NCBI GenBank assembly: GCA_949372595.1
Contig: CASIAN010000042.1
Coordinates: forward strand, 1-64,000
Length of the DNA stretch: 64,000 nt
Source of the DNA: CPC320 sp002336405
Lineage (GTDB): Bacteria > Pseudomonadota > Alphaproteobacteria > Rhodobacterales > Rhodobacteraceae
Direction: 5' to 3'
Shown: in pieces, positions 54,374 to 63,856 of the stretch
Layout of the letters: every line of letters begins with the position of its first letter
Position numbering within the stretch: the first letter of the stretch is position 1
Translations under genes and position numbers: made by a program
Notes under the pieces: model-generated
What the model saw: the letters and a program-made list of their open reading frames with translations, nothing else
Told to the model about the DNA's origin: nothing
Databases searched by the model: none

Positions 54374-55552
54374 ATGTTTTCCGAGCGGTTCTCGAACCTA
54401 CCGGCCTATGCGTTTCCGCGTTTGCGGGCGCTGTTGGATGGCCATATGCCCGGTGGTGAGACCGTGCAGATGACCATTGGCGAGCCGCAACACCCCTTTC
54501 CTGAGTGGGTGCAACAAACGCTGTTGCAGCACGTAGGAGAGTTTCAAAAATATCCCCCCAACGATGGTACGCCTGAGTTGTTAGGTGCTATTACAGACTG
54601 GTTGGCGGTGCGCTTTGGGGTGAAATTGGATCCTGCCACGCAAGTGATGGCATTGAATGGCACCCGCGAAGGACTTTACAATGCGGCTATGGCACTTTGC
54701 CCCGAACAAAAGCGTGGCAAGCGATCCGTGGTGTTGATCCCCAATCCGTTTTATCAAGTTTATATGGTTGCAGCGATGTCGGTAGGTGCCGAACCGGTCT
54801 TTGTTCCGGCGACTGAGGCGACCAATTATTTGCCTGACTTTTGTTCAGTTGATCCGGCGATTTTAGAACGGACTGCGATTGTCTATCTGTGTTCGCCCTC
54901 AAACCCGCAAGGGGCGATTGCAAGTGCTGAGTATTGGTGCGATCTTATCGCGCTGGCGGAAAAGTATGATTTTCAGATTTTTGCCGATGAGTGCTATAGC
55001 GAAATCTATCGCGGGCCGGCACCCGTGGGCGGGCTTGAGATCGCCGCGCGCATGGCGGCAGATCCGGAACGTGTCGTTGCCTTCCATTCGCTGTCCAAAC
55101 GCTCCAATTTGCCGGGATTGCGTTCGGGGTTTGTGGCGGGCGGACCGCGCAGCTTAGCGCGCATTAAGCAGTTGCGCGCCTATGGGGGTGCACCATTGCC
55201 ACTGCCGTTAGTTCGGGTTGCTGAACGCGCTTGGTCGGATGAGACACATGTGGTTGAAAACCGTCAGATGTATGATGAAAAATATGCACTTGCCGACGAG
55301 ATTTTTGCATCAGTTTGCGAGTATCGCAGCCCGCCCGGCGGTTTTTTTCTCTGGCTTCCAGTTGAAGATGGGGAGCAGGCGGCGCTGAAACTATGGACAT
55401 CGTCTGGGGTGCGGGTGCTGCCTGGCGCCTATCTGGCAAAAGAAATCGATGGGCAGAATCCCGGGAAATCATATATTCGGGTCGCTCTTGTGGCCCCCAA
55501 ACCAGAGATGGTGCGCGGGCTTACGCTGTTGCGCGACTGTCTTTGGGCATAA
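54374..55552 (+). CDS. PLP-dependent aminotransferase (DapC-like)
   Basis: A 392-residue fold-type I aminotransferase. It begins MFSERFSNLPAYAFPRLRAL, typical of a subgroup annotated as N-succinyldiaminopimelate or aspartate/aromatic aminotransferases. VQMTIGEPQHPFP replaces the LGIGEP motif, VYLCSPSNPQG carries the PLP Asn, FADECYSEIY the Asp, and FHSLSKRSNLPGLRSG the Schiff-base Lys and the phosphate-binding Arg. If it is DapC, it makes a lysine and peptidoglycan precursor; that fits its place before ftsK but is an inference. The start is the ATG at 54374, nine bases after GAGG; an in-frame ATG at 54356 is the alternative. ftsK begins 15 bases downstream, likely in one operon. Confidence 0.85.
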   Translation: MFSERFSNLPAYAFPRLRALLDGHMPGGETVQMTIGEPQHPFPEWVQQTLLQHVGEFQKYPPNDGTPELLGAITDWLAVRFGVKLDPATQVMALNGTREGLYNAAMALCPEQKRGKRSVVLIPNPFYQVYMVAAMSVGAEPVFVPATEATNYLPDFCSVDPAILERTAIVYLCSPSNPQGAIASAEYWCDLIALAEKYDFQIFADECYSEIYRGPAPVGGLEIAARMAADPERVVAFHSLSKRSNLPGLRSGFVAGGPRSLARIKQLRAYGGAPLPLPLVRVAERAWSDETHVVENRQMYDEKYALADEIFASVCEYRSPPGGFFLWLPVEDGEQAALKLWTSSGVRVLPGAYLAKEIDGQNPGKSYIRVALVAPKPEMVRGLTLLRDCLWA

Positions 55553-55567
55553 CAGAACGAGGCTAAG

Positions 55568-58465
55568 ATGGCATATCAAGCACGTGATCGAGACCCGCTT
55601 TTTGACAGTAGTATGCAGGCGATGATCGAGAAACGAGGCAAAGAATTGTTTGGCTTGATCCTTGTGGGACTGGCGGGTCTTATGACAGCGATGATTGTCA
55701 GCTACAGTCCTGAAGATCCCAGCTTTATGGCGGTGACGGATGTGCCAGTACAAAACCTTTTAGGGCATATCGGCGCCTCGATTGCTGCGCCAATTTTTAT
55801 GATTATTGGCTGGAGCAGCTGGGTCTTTGCGCTGGTCTTAGTCGTGTGGGGCGTTCGTTTTATATGTCATGCTGGATCTGACCGTGTGTTAGGCCGGATA
55901 GTTTTTCTGCCAGTGGCTCTGGCTTTGAGCTCGATGTATGCCTCGACACTGGTGCCATGGGGTGGCTGGACCCATAGCTACGGTTTGGGGGGTTTATTTG
56001 GCGATACTGTGGTGGGTCTTTTGCTCAACAGTTTGCCCATCGATCTGGCGTGGGGGGTCAAGATTATATCGGTGTTTTTGGCGCTGGTCATTGTCGGTGC
56101 CCTTGCGTTCTTATTGGGTTTTTCAGTGTCTGAGTTGCGCGCCTGCAGGCGGTTTTTATTGGTTGGGATTATCCTGTCCTATGATCGTTTGATGCAACTT
56201 TTGGGCCGCGGCACTGTTGGGACCTTACGATTTGCTCAGCAGGCCCAACAAAAGCGCAGGCTGGCCCAAACCCATGCCTCCCAAACCCATGCCTCCCAAA
56301 ACTATGCAGATCAAAGCCCTGTGATGGCTCAGGGATTGACGCGCGCGCGGTCTCAAGATGGCTCAGAGGTCTTTGGCCAACCTGAGGGTGACACGGCTAC
56401 CGCGGCTCCGGAAGGTTTGTCATTCCTGTCCCGTATGCCAGGATTTGTGCAGCGTACCGAACCATTGATTGCCCCGGCCTCTCAGCCTCTGCCGCAGGCA
56501 GAACTGATTGAACATGCTCCAGATATCCGGCTTGAGAACATGCCCGATGATGCGCAGATTAAAGTGAAAATTGCCAATGTGATTAAATCACGGGTAAACC
56601 AAGCCCCTTCGCCGCATGAAAAGACTGTGCCGTCTTCGATGCAGGATCCGCTGTATCCACAAAGCCCAATCGGTTCAGGCAATACAGCCGCGTGGCAGCC
56701 AGAAGCACTGAGTGGGTTTGACTCAGAACCCAGTTTGCAAAACCAGCCATTGTCGCCTGACAATGATTTCAATCAGGCTCTCAGTTTGGATTTAGAGGCG
56801 CAGGATGGCTCTGGGTCGGTCCATCTGGGTTTGCCGACAGAAGCTTCACACAGAAAAGTGGTTCACCACGCCCAACGCAAAGCGTTGCAGGCTTCAACGC
56901 GGGCAGCGGCGGAGGCGCAGCCTGCGTTGCAATTTGAAGACCAGAGCACACCTAGTTATGAGTTGCCACCGTTGGCGCTTTTGGCGGATGGTTCTGATAT
57001 TGTGCATCATCAGCTGTCTGACGAGGCCTTGGAAGAGAACGCGCGGATGCTCGAGTCGGTGTTGGATGACTACGGGGTGAAAGGCGATATTGTCAGCGTG
57101 CGGCCCGGGCCGGTGGTGACGATGTACGAGCTTGAGCCCGCGCCAGGTCTGAAAGCAAGCCGCGTGATCGGATTGTCAGACGATATTGCCCGCTCGATGT
57201 CTGCCCTGTCGGCGCGGGTGTCAACGGTTCCAGGTCGCTCGGTGATTGGAATTGAACTGCCCAATGAGCATCGTGAAAAAGTTGTGCTTCGCGAAATTTT
57301 ATCCAGCCGGGATTTTGGCGACAGTGCGCAGAAACTGCCGCTGGCTTTGGGTAAAGATATTGCCGGCGATCCAGTGGTGGCAAATTTGGCCAAGATGCCA
57401 CACCTGTTAATTGCAGGCACCACTGGGTCGGGTAAATCGGTTGCGATTAATACGATGATCTTGTCGTTACTTTACAAGCTGACACCGAGTGAGTGTCGTA
57501 TGATTATGATCGACCCTAAAATGCTGGAATTAAGCGTATATGACGGTATTCCTCACCTGTTATCGCCTGTAGTGACCGATCCTAAAAAAGCTGTGGTGGC
57601 CCTTAAATGGGTGGTTGGCGAGATGGAGGAACGGTATCGCCGGATGTCAAAAATGGGGGTTAGGAATATCGACGGCTTTAATGGTCGGGTCGCGGATACT
57701 CTGGCAAAAAATGAACTGTTCAGCAGGACAGTGCAGACTGGGTTTGATGATGAAACCGGCGAGCCAATTTTCGAAACTGAGGAGTTCTCTCCAGAGAAGA
57801 TGCCCTATATTGTCGTCGTTGTCGATGAGATGGCCGATTTGATGATGGTGGCGGGTAAAGAAATTGAGGCGTGCATCCAGCGCCTCGCGCAGATGGCGCG
57901 GGCCTCGGGTATTCATCTGATCATGGCAACCCAGCGCCCGTCGGTCGATGTTATTACTGGCACGATTAAGGCCAATTTTCCCACCCGGATTTCGTTTCAG
58001 GTAACCTCAAAAATTGACAGTCGGACGATTTTGGGCGAAATGGGCGCCGAGCAGCTTTTAGGCATGGGGGACATGCTTTACATGGCTGGCGGGGCAAAAA
58101 TCAGCCGCTGTCATGGTCCCTTTGTCAGCGATGAGGAGGTCGAGGAGATTGTCAGCTATTTGAAAACCTTTGGACCACCAGAATATGTCAATAAAGTTCT
58201 GGATGGTCTCGATCAGGAAAAAAGCAGTGATATCGACTTGGTTCTGGGGCTGGGCAACGGATCAGAGGGCGAGAACGCTTTATACGATCAAGCCGTGGCG
58301 GTTGTAATCAATGATCGCAAATGTTCGACGTCATATATTCAACGCAAATTGGCGATAGGATATAACAAGGCTGCGCGTTTGGTTGAGCAGATGGAAAGTG
58401 AAGGTTTGGTCTCAGGGGCCAACCATGTTGGAAAACGGGAAATATTGATCCCCGAAGCCCAGTAA
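55568..58465 (+). CDS. ftsK: DNA translocase FtsK
   Basis: The cell-division DNA pump, 965 residues. An N-terminal domain with four membrane segments (within ~30-205) anchors it at the septum. A linker of about 280 residues is rich in Gln, Ser, Ala and Pro and contains a short repeat (QTHASQTHASQNYA). The RecA-like motor has Walker A AGTTGSGKS (about 616-624) and Walker B VVVDEMADLM, and the C-terminal gamma winged helix (SYIQRKLAIGYNKAARLVEQME) reads the KOPS sites. It moves chromosome termini apart and activates XerCD at dif. The start is the ATG at 55568 with GAGG upstream. lolA follows 78 bases later. Confidence 0.96.
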   Translation: MAYQARDRDPLFDSSMQAMIEKRGKELFGLILVGLAGLMTAMIVSYSPEDPSFMAVTDVPVQNLLGHIGASIAAPIFMIIGWSSWVFALVLVVWGVRFICHAGSDRVLGRIVFLPVALALSSMYASTLVPWGGWTHSYGLGGLFGDTVVGLLLNSLPIDLAWGVKIISVFLALVIVGALAFLLGFSVSELRACRRFLLVGIILSYDRLMQLLGRGTVGTLRFAQQAQQKRRLAQTHASQTHASQNYADQSPVMAQGLTRARSQDGSEVFGQPEGDTATAAPEGLSFLSRMPGFVQRTEPLIAPASQPLPQAELIEHAPDIRLENMPDDAQIKVKIANVIKSRVNQAPSPHEKTVPSSMQDPLYPQSPIGSGNTAAWQPEALSGFDSEPSLQNQPLSPDNDFNQALSLDLEAQDGSGSVHLGLPTEASHRKVVHHAQRKALQASTRAAAEAQPALQFEDQSTPSYELPPLALLADGSDIVHHQLSDEALEENARMLESVLDDYGVKGDIVSVRPGPVVTMYELEPAPGLKASRVIGLSDDIARSMSALSARVSTVPGRSVIGIELPNEHREKVVLREILSSRDFGDSAQKLPLALGKDIAGDPVVANLAKMPHLLIAGTTGSGKSVAINTMILSLLYKLTPSECRMIMIDPKMLELSVYDGIPHLLSPVVTDPKKAVVALKWVVGEMEERYRRMSKMGVRNIDGFNGRVADTLAKNELFSRTVQTGFDDETGEPIFETEEFSPEKMPYIVVVVDEMADLMMVAGKEIEACIQRLAQMARASGIHLIMATQRPSVDVITGTIKANFPTRISFQVTSKIDSRTILGEMGAEQLLGMGDMLYMAGGAKISRCHGPFVSDEEVEEIVSYLKTFGPPEYVNKVLDGLDQEKSSDIDLVLGLGNGSEGENALYDQAVAVVINDRKCSTSYIQRKLAIGYNKAARLVEQMESEGLVSGANHVGKREILIPEAQ

Positions 58466-58543
58466 AACTCTTGCAAGGGCGGCATGAACTTGGTCACGAA
58501 AATGTTCACTGCCAATGGTGCGAATACCTGTTAGGATGGCTGT

Positions 58544-59146
58544 ATGAAGACTATTCGTTATGTTTTGACCACTCTGCTGTTTCTGACCCAAGTCGCGCCG
58601 GTATTCGCCGAGAAAATTTCGTTGCGTGATTTGTCTGCCTACTTAAACGGGATCAAGACAGCTCAATTTGAGTTCTCTCAGATTAATGGTGATGGCTCAA
58701 TCTCTGAAGGCAAAATTTATATAAAACGACCGGGAAGAATGCGGTTTGAATACAACCCGCCAAACAATGCGTTGGTGCTCGCCTCGGCGGGAAGGTTGGC
58801 AATTTTTGATGATAAAGGCAATCAAGATCCGGTGATATACCCCTTAAAACGGACGCCGCTTGCAATTATTCTGGCCAAGAATATCGACTTGGCTTCCTCG
58901 CCGATGGTGGTGGGGCATAAGGCTGATGGTGCGGTGACCGTTGTCAGCGTCGAAGATCCCGGCCACCCTGATCAGGGACGCGTTGATTTTGTTTTTATCG
59001 GCCCTGACCCCGTATTGCGTCAATGGGTGGTCAGCGATGCAAGTGGCGGCTCTACCACCATGATACTGGGTGATTTTCAAACCGGCATGGCGTTAGGCTC
59101 CAGTTTGTTTAATATCACTCACAACACCAATTCCAGACGCGATTAA
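58544..59146 (+). CDS. lolA: Outer-membrane lipoprotein carrier protein
   Basis: A 200-residue LolA-type protein that ferries lipoproteins across the periplasm to the outer membrane. The Sec signal peptide is MKTIRYVLTTLLFLTQVAPVFA. The mature domain has the family pattern FEFSQINGDGSISEGKIYIKRPGRMRFEYNPP and ASAGRLAIFDDKGNQ, then the beta-barrel strands to the end. The start is the ATG at 58544 with AGGATGG upstream. It follows ftsK as in many Rhodobacterales and converges on the lytic transglycosylase gene with only 4 bases between the stops. Confidence 0.9.
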   Translation: MKTIRYVLTTLLFLTQVAPVFAEKISLRDLSAYLNGIKTAQFEFSQINGDGSISEGKIYIKRPGRMRFEYNPPNNALVLASAGRLAIFDDKGNQDPVIYPLKRTPLAIILAKNIDLASSPMVVGHKADGAVTVVSVEDPGHPDQGRVDFVFIGPDPVLRQWVVSDASGGSTTMILGDFQTGMALGSSLFNITHNTNSRRD

Positions 59147-59150
59147 CAGG

Positions 59151-59732
59151 TCAGACTGGGCAATTTCTCAATTGCGTGCGATACTTATCGCTGCGTTTAG
59201 ACACCTTACCTGCGACCGATAACAACCAGCTTTTTCGCAGATGTGAGCTGCGTGAATAACCCGTATGTCCTTCGTGATAAGCAAGATATTGGTTGCGCGC
59301 GTCTGACAGGGCAATGCCGTTGCGTTTCTTGCTTGTTGTCATATACCAACCGATGAAATCTGCAGCATCGCCTATGTCACTGCGCTGCGCCCAGCGTCGC
59401 CCGGTTTTTTTGCGATAATCATCCCAAGTCCCATCCAGCGCCTGCGCATAGCCATATGCGGAACTGACACGACCACGTGGGATGATCCCGAGGAAATACT
59501 TGCGGGGAGTTTTGGCATTTTGAATGAATTTGCTCTCTTGATGAATAGTGGCCATTTGCACGTGGACTGGTACGCCCCATTTGCGTTCAGAGGCGCGAAA
59601 GGCCCGGACGAATTGTGGTCGCTGGTCCAAGATTGCGCAGGCATTATCCATCTGACTTGGCGCTCTTGAGTAACGCGAACTACAGCCGGCAACCAATACA
59701 AGGATCATTAGGGCATAAATGGACTTAGTCAT
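59151..59732 (-). CDS. Lytic transglycosylase (SLT) lipoprotein
   Basis: A 193-residue lipoprotein with a lipobox (LVAGC, Cys17) and a transglycosylase SLT domain: MATIHQESKFIQN contains the catalytic Glu66, and SSAYGYAQALDGTWDDY and YLAYHEGHTGYSRS are further family motifs. It would cleave peptidoglycan glycan strands from the outer or inner membrane face. The start is the ATG at 59732. It converges on lolA and follows no obvious operon partner. Confidence 0.87.
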   Translation of the reverse strand: MTKSIYALMILVLVAGCSSRYSRAPSQMDNACAILDQRPQFVRAFRASERKWGVPVHVQMATIHQESKFIQNAKTPRKYFLGIIPRGRVSSAYGYAQALDGTWDDYRKKTGRRWAQRSDIGDAADFIGWYMTTSKKRNGIALSDARNQYLAYHEGHTGYSRSSHLRKSWLLSVAGKVSKRSDKYRTQLRNCPV

Positions 59733-59803
59733 ATCTCACTCACCTATTACTATATCGGTGTGCGTATACTAAAAGTTGTGGTGAGAGAACCATATTCCTA
59801 AGC

Positions 59804-60685
59804 CTAAAGTAGAATTGTGATCAAAATCGGTAGGCTCAGGACAGACATGAGGCTTGAAACCACAACCAATCCGGCAACAGATTGTGCATCTGCGCCATAT
59901 TTTTCGGCCAGTAAATAGGATGTAACCGCCACTGGCGTCGTCAATTGTAAGACCAGAATGGCAAAGGCTATAGGTTCCAGGTCAAAATACCACCCCGCAG
60001 CCCAAGCCGCGGCACTGCAAATAATCAACTTGATGAGTGCAAGCGCGATGGCTTGTGTCAATCGGCCGGGGCGCAGTCTGGCCACTGCAACCCCCAGTGT
60101 GATCAGCATCAAAGGAATGGCCATTTGACCTATTAAGGTAAGGCTGTTGGTTAAAAAAACTGGCGTTTGCCAGCCCTGAACCATAAAAACACCACCCAAA
60201 AGGGTCGCAGGAATTAACGGTTCTTTCAGTAATTTTCCAGGACTGCCACCACCCGCTACGAGCCAGACACCGAAAGTGAAAGAGATAATTGCCATGATGG
60301 CAAACACAACGATCGCATAGCCCAGACCGGTCTGGCCAAAGGCAAAAAAGGCTAAAGGCATGCCAACATTGCCGGTATTGCCGAACAAGAGGCTCGGCAG
60401 GAACGTCCGTTGTGAAAGGCCAAAGGCTTTGAGTATCGCAAAGCCGGCACCCCCAACGGCGAGATAGGCCACCACAGTCGCCATGGAAATATCAGCCAAC
60501 ATTTGCGGGGTGATCTCAGTTTGCATCAAAGACACAAATATCAGACAGGGCACCGCCAGCGTCATGGCGATCTGGGTCACAAACTGAACGCGATATTCGA
60601 AACCAAGTTTAACCCAAATATACCCGATAGCCGCCAAAAGAAACACAGGCGTTACGATTTCAAGGACTGTAAAAGCTAAGGCCAA
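59804..60685 (-). CDS. AEC-family transporter
   Basis: An intact auxin-efflux-carrier-family permease of about 293 residues with ten expected membrane segments. FTVLEIVTPVFLLAAIGYIWVKLG is helix 1, GNTGNVGMPLAFFAFG the conserved central motif and LQLTTPVAVTSYLLAEKYGADAQ the C-terminal one. Members export or import organic acids such as malate and malonate. The start is not certain: no ATG is available near helix 1. I give the TTG at 60685 (a longer frame begins with a TTG at 60724); both lack a strong ribosome binding site. A dead relative lies at 51.1-52.0 kb. It diverges from hspQ. Confidence 0.82.
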   Translation of the reverse strand: MALAFTVLEIVTPVFLLAAIGYIWVKLGFEYRVQFVTQIAMTLAVPCLIFVSLMQTEITPQMLADISMATVVAYLAVGGAGFAILKAFGLSQRTFLPSLLFGNTGNVGMPLAFFAFGQTGLGYAIVVFAIMAIISFTFGVWLVAGGGSPGKLLKEPLIPATLLGGVFMVQGWQTPVFLTNSLTLIGQMAIPLMLITLGVAVARLRPGRLTQAIALALIKLIICSAAAWAAGWYFDLEPIAFAILVLQLTTPVAVTSYLLAEKYGADAQSVAGLVVVSSLMSVLSLPILITILL

Positions 60686-60768
60686 GGCGCGCTTCTGTAA
60701 AAAATGAGGACTGTTAATGGACAAGTCACATGCTTTGAGTTTAATAGCAACACCAACAGGGGGTTTCT

Positions 60769-61095
60769 ATGGCTGCAACACAGGCAAAGTATCATTTGGG
60801 ACAGGTTGTCCGGCATAAAAAATACCCGTTTCGCGGGGTTATTTTTGATGTCGATCCGACGTTTGACAACACCGATGAATGGTACGAAGCGATTCCAGAA
60901 GACAGTCGCCCGATCAAAGAACAGCCTTTTTATCATCTACTTGCTGAAAATGAGCAAAGTTTCTACGTCGCGTATGTCTCAGAGCAAAATCTCATAGTGG
61001 ACGCCTCAGGAGAGCCGGTAGGCCATCCAGATATCCCAGACCTGTTTGGTCCGTTTGAAAACGGGCAATACCCGCTTTATTTCAATATGAACTGA
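60769..61095 (+). CDS. hspQ: Heat shock protein HspQ
   Basis: A 108-residue HspQ. AKYHLGQVVRHKKYPFRGVIFDVDPTF is the opening of the YccV/HspQ fold, and QPFYHLLAENEQSFYVAYVSEQNL is the central region. In E. coli the protein binds DnaA and stimulates Lon. The start is the ATG at 60769 with AGGGGG upstream. It converges on the gamma-glutamyltransferase gene, 36 bases between stops. Confidence 0.92.
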   Translation: MAATQAKYHLGQVVRHKKYPFRGVIFDVDPTFDNTDEWYEAIPEDSRPIKEQPFYHLLAENEQSFYVAYVSEQNLIVDASGEPVGHPDIPDLFGPFENGQYPLYFNMN

Positions 61096-61119
61096 GCTGT
61101 CCCGGCGGGGCTCGGTTTT
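61094..61119 (+). terminator. Possible terminator between hspQ and gamma-glutamyltransferase
   Basis: GAGC...CCC and GGG-GCTC can pair with a 3-base bulge and a short loop, followed by GGTTTT. It overlaps the stop codon of hspQ and is weak. Confidence 0.3.
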
Positions 61120-61131
61120 GGGGTGTGGCGC

Positions 61132-62709
61132 TCAATATCCCAGAGCACAGCCGTCTTTGCGTGGATCCGAGGCGCCTTCCAGTACACCGCTGGCGTGGCA
61201 TTCGATGGCCTGAGCCCCACCGATTGGAGCGTCGGCCCAACCAACGGTGTGGCCTAGGTCTGTCAACTCTGCCGCAGTTTTCGGGTCATATCCAGTTTCC
61301 AGATTGAGGGTGCCATTCTCAAAGAAGCTACGTGGTGCGTCGATCGCAGCTTGAGGGTCCATGTCGAAATCGATCATATTGCTGACAAACCTTGCGTGGC
61401 CGTTTGACTGATACTGTCCGCCCATCACGCCAAACGGCATAAGTACACGTTGGTTTTGGCGCAGCATCCCTGGAATGATCGTATGCATGGGTCGCTTCCC
61501 ACCGCCCAACTCGTTCGGATGTCCTGGCGTTAGATTAAAGCCGGCTCCGCGATTTTGGAAAAGAATACCGAACTTTTCAGATGCGATGCCGGATCCAAAG
61601 CCGTTGAAAATAGAATAAATCAGCGATACCGCCATGCGATCCTTGTCCACAACGGTGATATAGATTGTGTCTTTGTGAACGGTCTCGGTAATGCGATCAA
61701 CTGAGCGTATCACGCTCGCTGGATTTACCAAGGCGGCCAGAGCGGCTGCGGTTTTTGGGTCGGTTAAATAGTCTTCGCGTGCCATATGCCGGGGGTCGGC
61801 GATAAACCGGTTGCGGGCGTCATAGGCCAGTTTGGCGATCTCTGCCTCGATATGGGTGCGCTGAGTTCCAAAGGGGTCAAGACCATCAAGGTTGAAATGC
61901 GACAACATATTCAACATCAGGATGGCTGTTGCGCCCTGCGCGTTGGGCGGATGTTCGACCAGCTCTGTTCCCTTGTAATCGCCAGATATGGGGGTGGTAT
62001 AATCCGGTTTTTCTGAGGCGAAATCCTCTGCTTGATGTACACCGCCCATCGCGCGCAACGTCTGTAGCATATCGTCGGCAACTTCGCCCTCGTAAAAGGC
62101 CTTTGCGCCGTTTTTGGCGATGCGCCGTAAGACGTCTGCCTGTCCCGGGGCCCTGAACATCTGCCCGGCTTTGGGTGCTGTCCCTTCTGGCAAGAAAAAC
62201 CGAAGCCCATGCGTTTGAAGCCGGCTTTGATCTTTTTGCCAGTCTAATGCGACCCTTGGCGCAACCGGCACGCCGGCCTCGGCATAGTGGATAGCGGGCG
62301 CCAAGACGCGATCGAGCCCTAAAGCGCCCCAGTCCTGTGATAATTGACAAAACGCACCAACAGCACCGGGCACAGACACTGCATGCGCGCTTGCAACTGG
62401 AACGGTTTGGTGACCCTGCGCGCGCAGGTTTTCTGCACTGGCGTGCTGCGCTGCGTGGCCGGACCCGTTCAAAGCGTGAATGTCATCACTTCCAGCGGGT
62501 GACAAAAGCACAAAGCAATCACCCCCAAGACCGGTCATTTGCGGTTCGCAAAACCCCAACAGAACCGCACCGGCGATCGCTGCATCCATTGCATTGCCGC
62601 CTTGCTGCAAAATGTTGATTGCGCTCTGTGCTGCCAGAGGATGCGACGTGGCGCACATTCCGTTTTCTGCGAAAACAGCCGAACGGCCAGGTCTCTGAAA
62701 GTCTCGCAT
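61132..62709 (-). CDS. Gamma-glutamyltransferase family protein
   Basis: A 525-residue member of the gamma-glutamyltranspeptidase family, which self-cleaves into two chains. The catalytic Thr is in HKDTIYITVVDKDR (about residue 348), where the precursor would be cut. Large-subunit motifs are GMCATSHPLAAQSA, GGNAMDAAIA and GFCEPQMTGLGGDCFV; small-subunit motifs are GFGSGI and HTIIPGML. No signal peptide is seen, so it is probably cytoplasmic, as for the bacterial subgroup often annotated as glutathione hydrolase or cephalosporin acylase; the substrate cannot be fixed. The start is the ATG at 62709 with GGGGGAC upstream. About 220 bases upstream to the anti-sigma gene hold nothing recognisable. 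Confidence 0.88.
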   Translation of the reverse strand: MRDFQRPGRSAVFAENGMCATSHPLAAQSAINILQQGGNAMDAAIAGAVLLGFCEPQMTGLGGDCFVLLSPAGSDDIHALNGSGHAAQHASAENLRAQGHQTVPVASAHAVSVPGAVGAFCQLSQDWGALGLDRVLAPAIHYAEAGVPVAPRVALDWQKDQSRLQTHGLRFFLPEGTAPKAGQMFRAPGQADVLRRIAKNGAKAFYEGEVADDMLQTLRAMGGVHQAEDFASEKPDYTTPISGDYKGTELVEHPPNAQGATAILMLNMLSHFNLDGLDPFGTQRTHIEAEIAKLAYDARNRFIADPRHMAREDYLTDPKTAAALAALVNPASVIRSVDRITETVHKDTIYITVVDKDRMAVSLIYSIFNGFGSGIASEKFGILFQNRGAGFNLTPGHPNELGGGKRPMHTIIPGMLRQNQRVLMPFGVMGGQYQSNGHARFVSNMIDFDMDPQAAIDAPRSFFENGTLNLETGYDPKTAAELTDLGHTVGWADAPIGGAQAIECHASGVLEGASDPRKDGCALGY

Positions 62710-62928
62710 GCTGTCCCCCAGTAAATTTTACCCGGTGCGGTAAAGCGCGGGTTTGTCATTTTACCGGATGAGTTTAGCATCGGTGCCGTTGGTTGCCAAG
62801 CGCAGCCGATCTTTAGCACCGATTTGATGTTGTTCAGAGACAGAGGCCATAAAGGTCTCTGTGTTCCTTTAACGGGAAGGTTGGAAAATTGAGCCGTGGT
62901 TGCTTTGGCGGGTCTGGAGCCTGTGTGG

Positions 62929-63441
62929 TTAAGCAAGTTGTGCTGATGGGTCTTCCAGCCGAATTTTAAGATTCAGGTGATTTTTCCCTTTGCGGCGCTC
63001 GTGGCTGATATCATAACTGAGTTGGCGGATCAGGAACCAGCCAAACCCGCCTTCGGGCAAAGAAGCCTGAATATCAACGGCAGGTAAATGGTCATTCGTA
63101 AGACAGTGAGCGGGCAGTGGGATGCCAGTATCGGTGACCTCAAAACCCAGATGGCCAGGAAATGGCTGACAAGTGATTTCAATGATACCGCTGCCTTGAT
63201 TGCTGTAGGCATGTTTGACGATATTATTCAAAACTTCGACCAGTGCGACCTGAATTTTCCCCTGATCTGTTGCGCTGAGTTGCCATGGATTGAGACCATG
63301 AAGCAGGGCTTTCATCGCCTGACGGGTGCCAAGATTACTGCTTGTATATCGCAGTAGCAATTTACCAGCGCTGGGCATGCATACGCATCCAGTATCATCC
63401 CCCAGACGCGCCCGTTTTAATGCTTGTTCAGTTGCCGTCAT
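62929..63441 (-). CDS. RsbW-like anti-sigma/ATP-binding kinase
   Basis: A 170-residue HATPase_c protein of the RsbW/SpoIIAB type. The N box is VEVLNNIVKHA (E69, N72, N73, H76), then FEVTDTGIPLP (D104) and GGFGWFLIRQLSYD are the ATP lid and G boxes. It would phosphorylate a STAS partner and bind a sigma factor or other target. The start is the ATG at 63441 with GAGG nine bases upstream; it overlaps the STAS gene by 14 bases, so the pair is translationally coupled. No sigma factor, RsbU phosphatase or sensor is in the window. Confidence 0.85.
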   Translation of the reverse strand: MTATEQALKRARLGDDTGCVCMPSAGKLLLRYTSSNLGTRQAMKALLHGLNPWQLSATDQGKIQVALVEVLNNIVKHAYSNQGSGIIEITCQPFPGHLGFEVTDTGIPLPAHCLTNDHLPAVDIQASLPEGGFGWFLIRQLSYDISHERRKGKNHLNLKIRLEDPSAQLA

Positions 63442-63766
63442 TTGACATAGCCTCGTCAACAGATGTGTGAATCTTAAAGACCGTATCCATACGGGTGAGT
63501 TGAAATACTTTTGCAACGGTTGGTGTCAAACCAGCAAGATCAAGCTTTCTATTGCCTTTGAGCTGTTTCATAGACGCGACAATTGCGCCAAGGCCGCTTG
63601 AGTCAATAAATTGGACCTCCGCTAAGTTCAAGATGACATGCTGTGCATGATCATCAATTTCTGCCCGAATCTCATCTTTAAATTGAATTGCAACGGCCGC
63701 ATCAATATGCGCCATATGTGCGGTCACGATCAAAACTTTGCCATGATATTTGCTAGATAGTGCCAT
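63428..63766 (-). CDS. STAS-domain anti-sigma factor antagonist
   Basis: A 112-residue STAS protein of the RsbV/SpoIIAA type. The phosphorylation site lies in FIDSSGLGAIVASM (S56 or S57). In partner switching the unphosphorylated form binds the RsbW-like kinase and frees its target. The start is the ATG at 63766 with AAGAGG upstream. It is cotranscribed with the kinase gene, which overlaps its end, and diverges from the thiolase gene. Confidence 0.9.
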   Translation of the reverse strand: MALSSKYHGKVLIVTAHMAHIDAAVAIQFKDEIRAEIDDHAQHVILNLAEVQFIDSSGLGAIVASMKQLKGNRKLDLAGLTPTVAKVFQLTRMDTVFKIHTSVDEAMSNDGN

Positions 63767-63856
63767 AAAAACCTCTTGCCATACTGGTCAGTGATTGCAA
63801 ACTACCGCAGAATACTTACTAATCTGTTTCAAAGTGTGTGGATCGGGAGAACAGTT

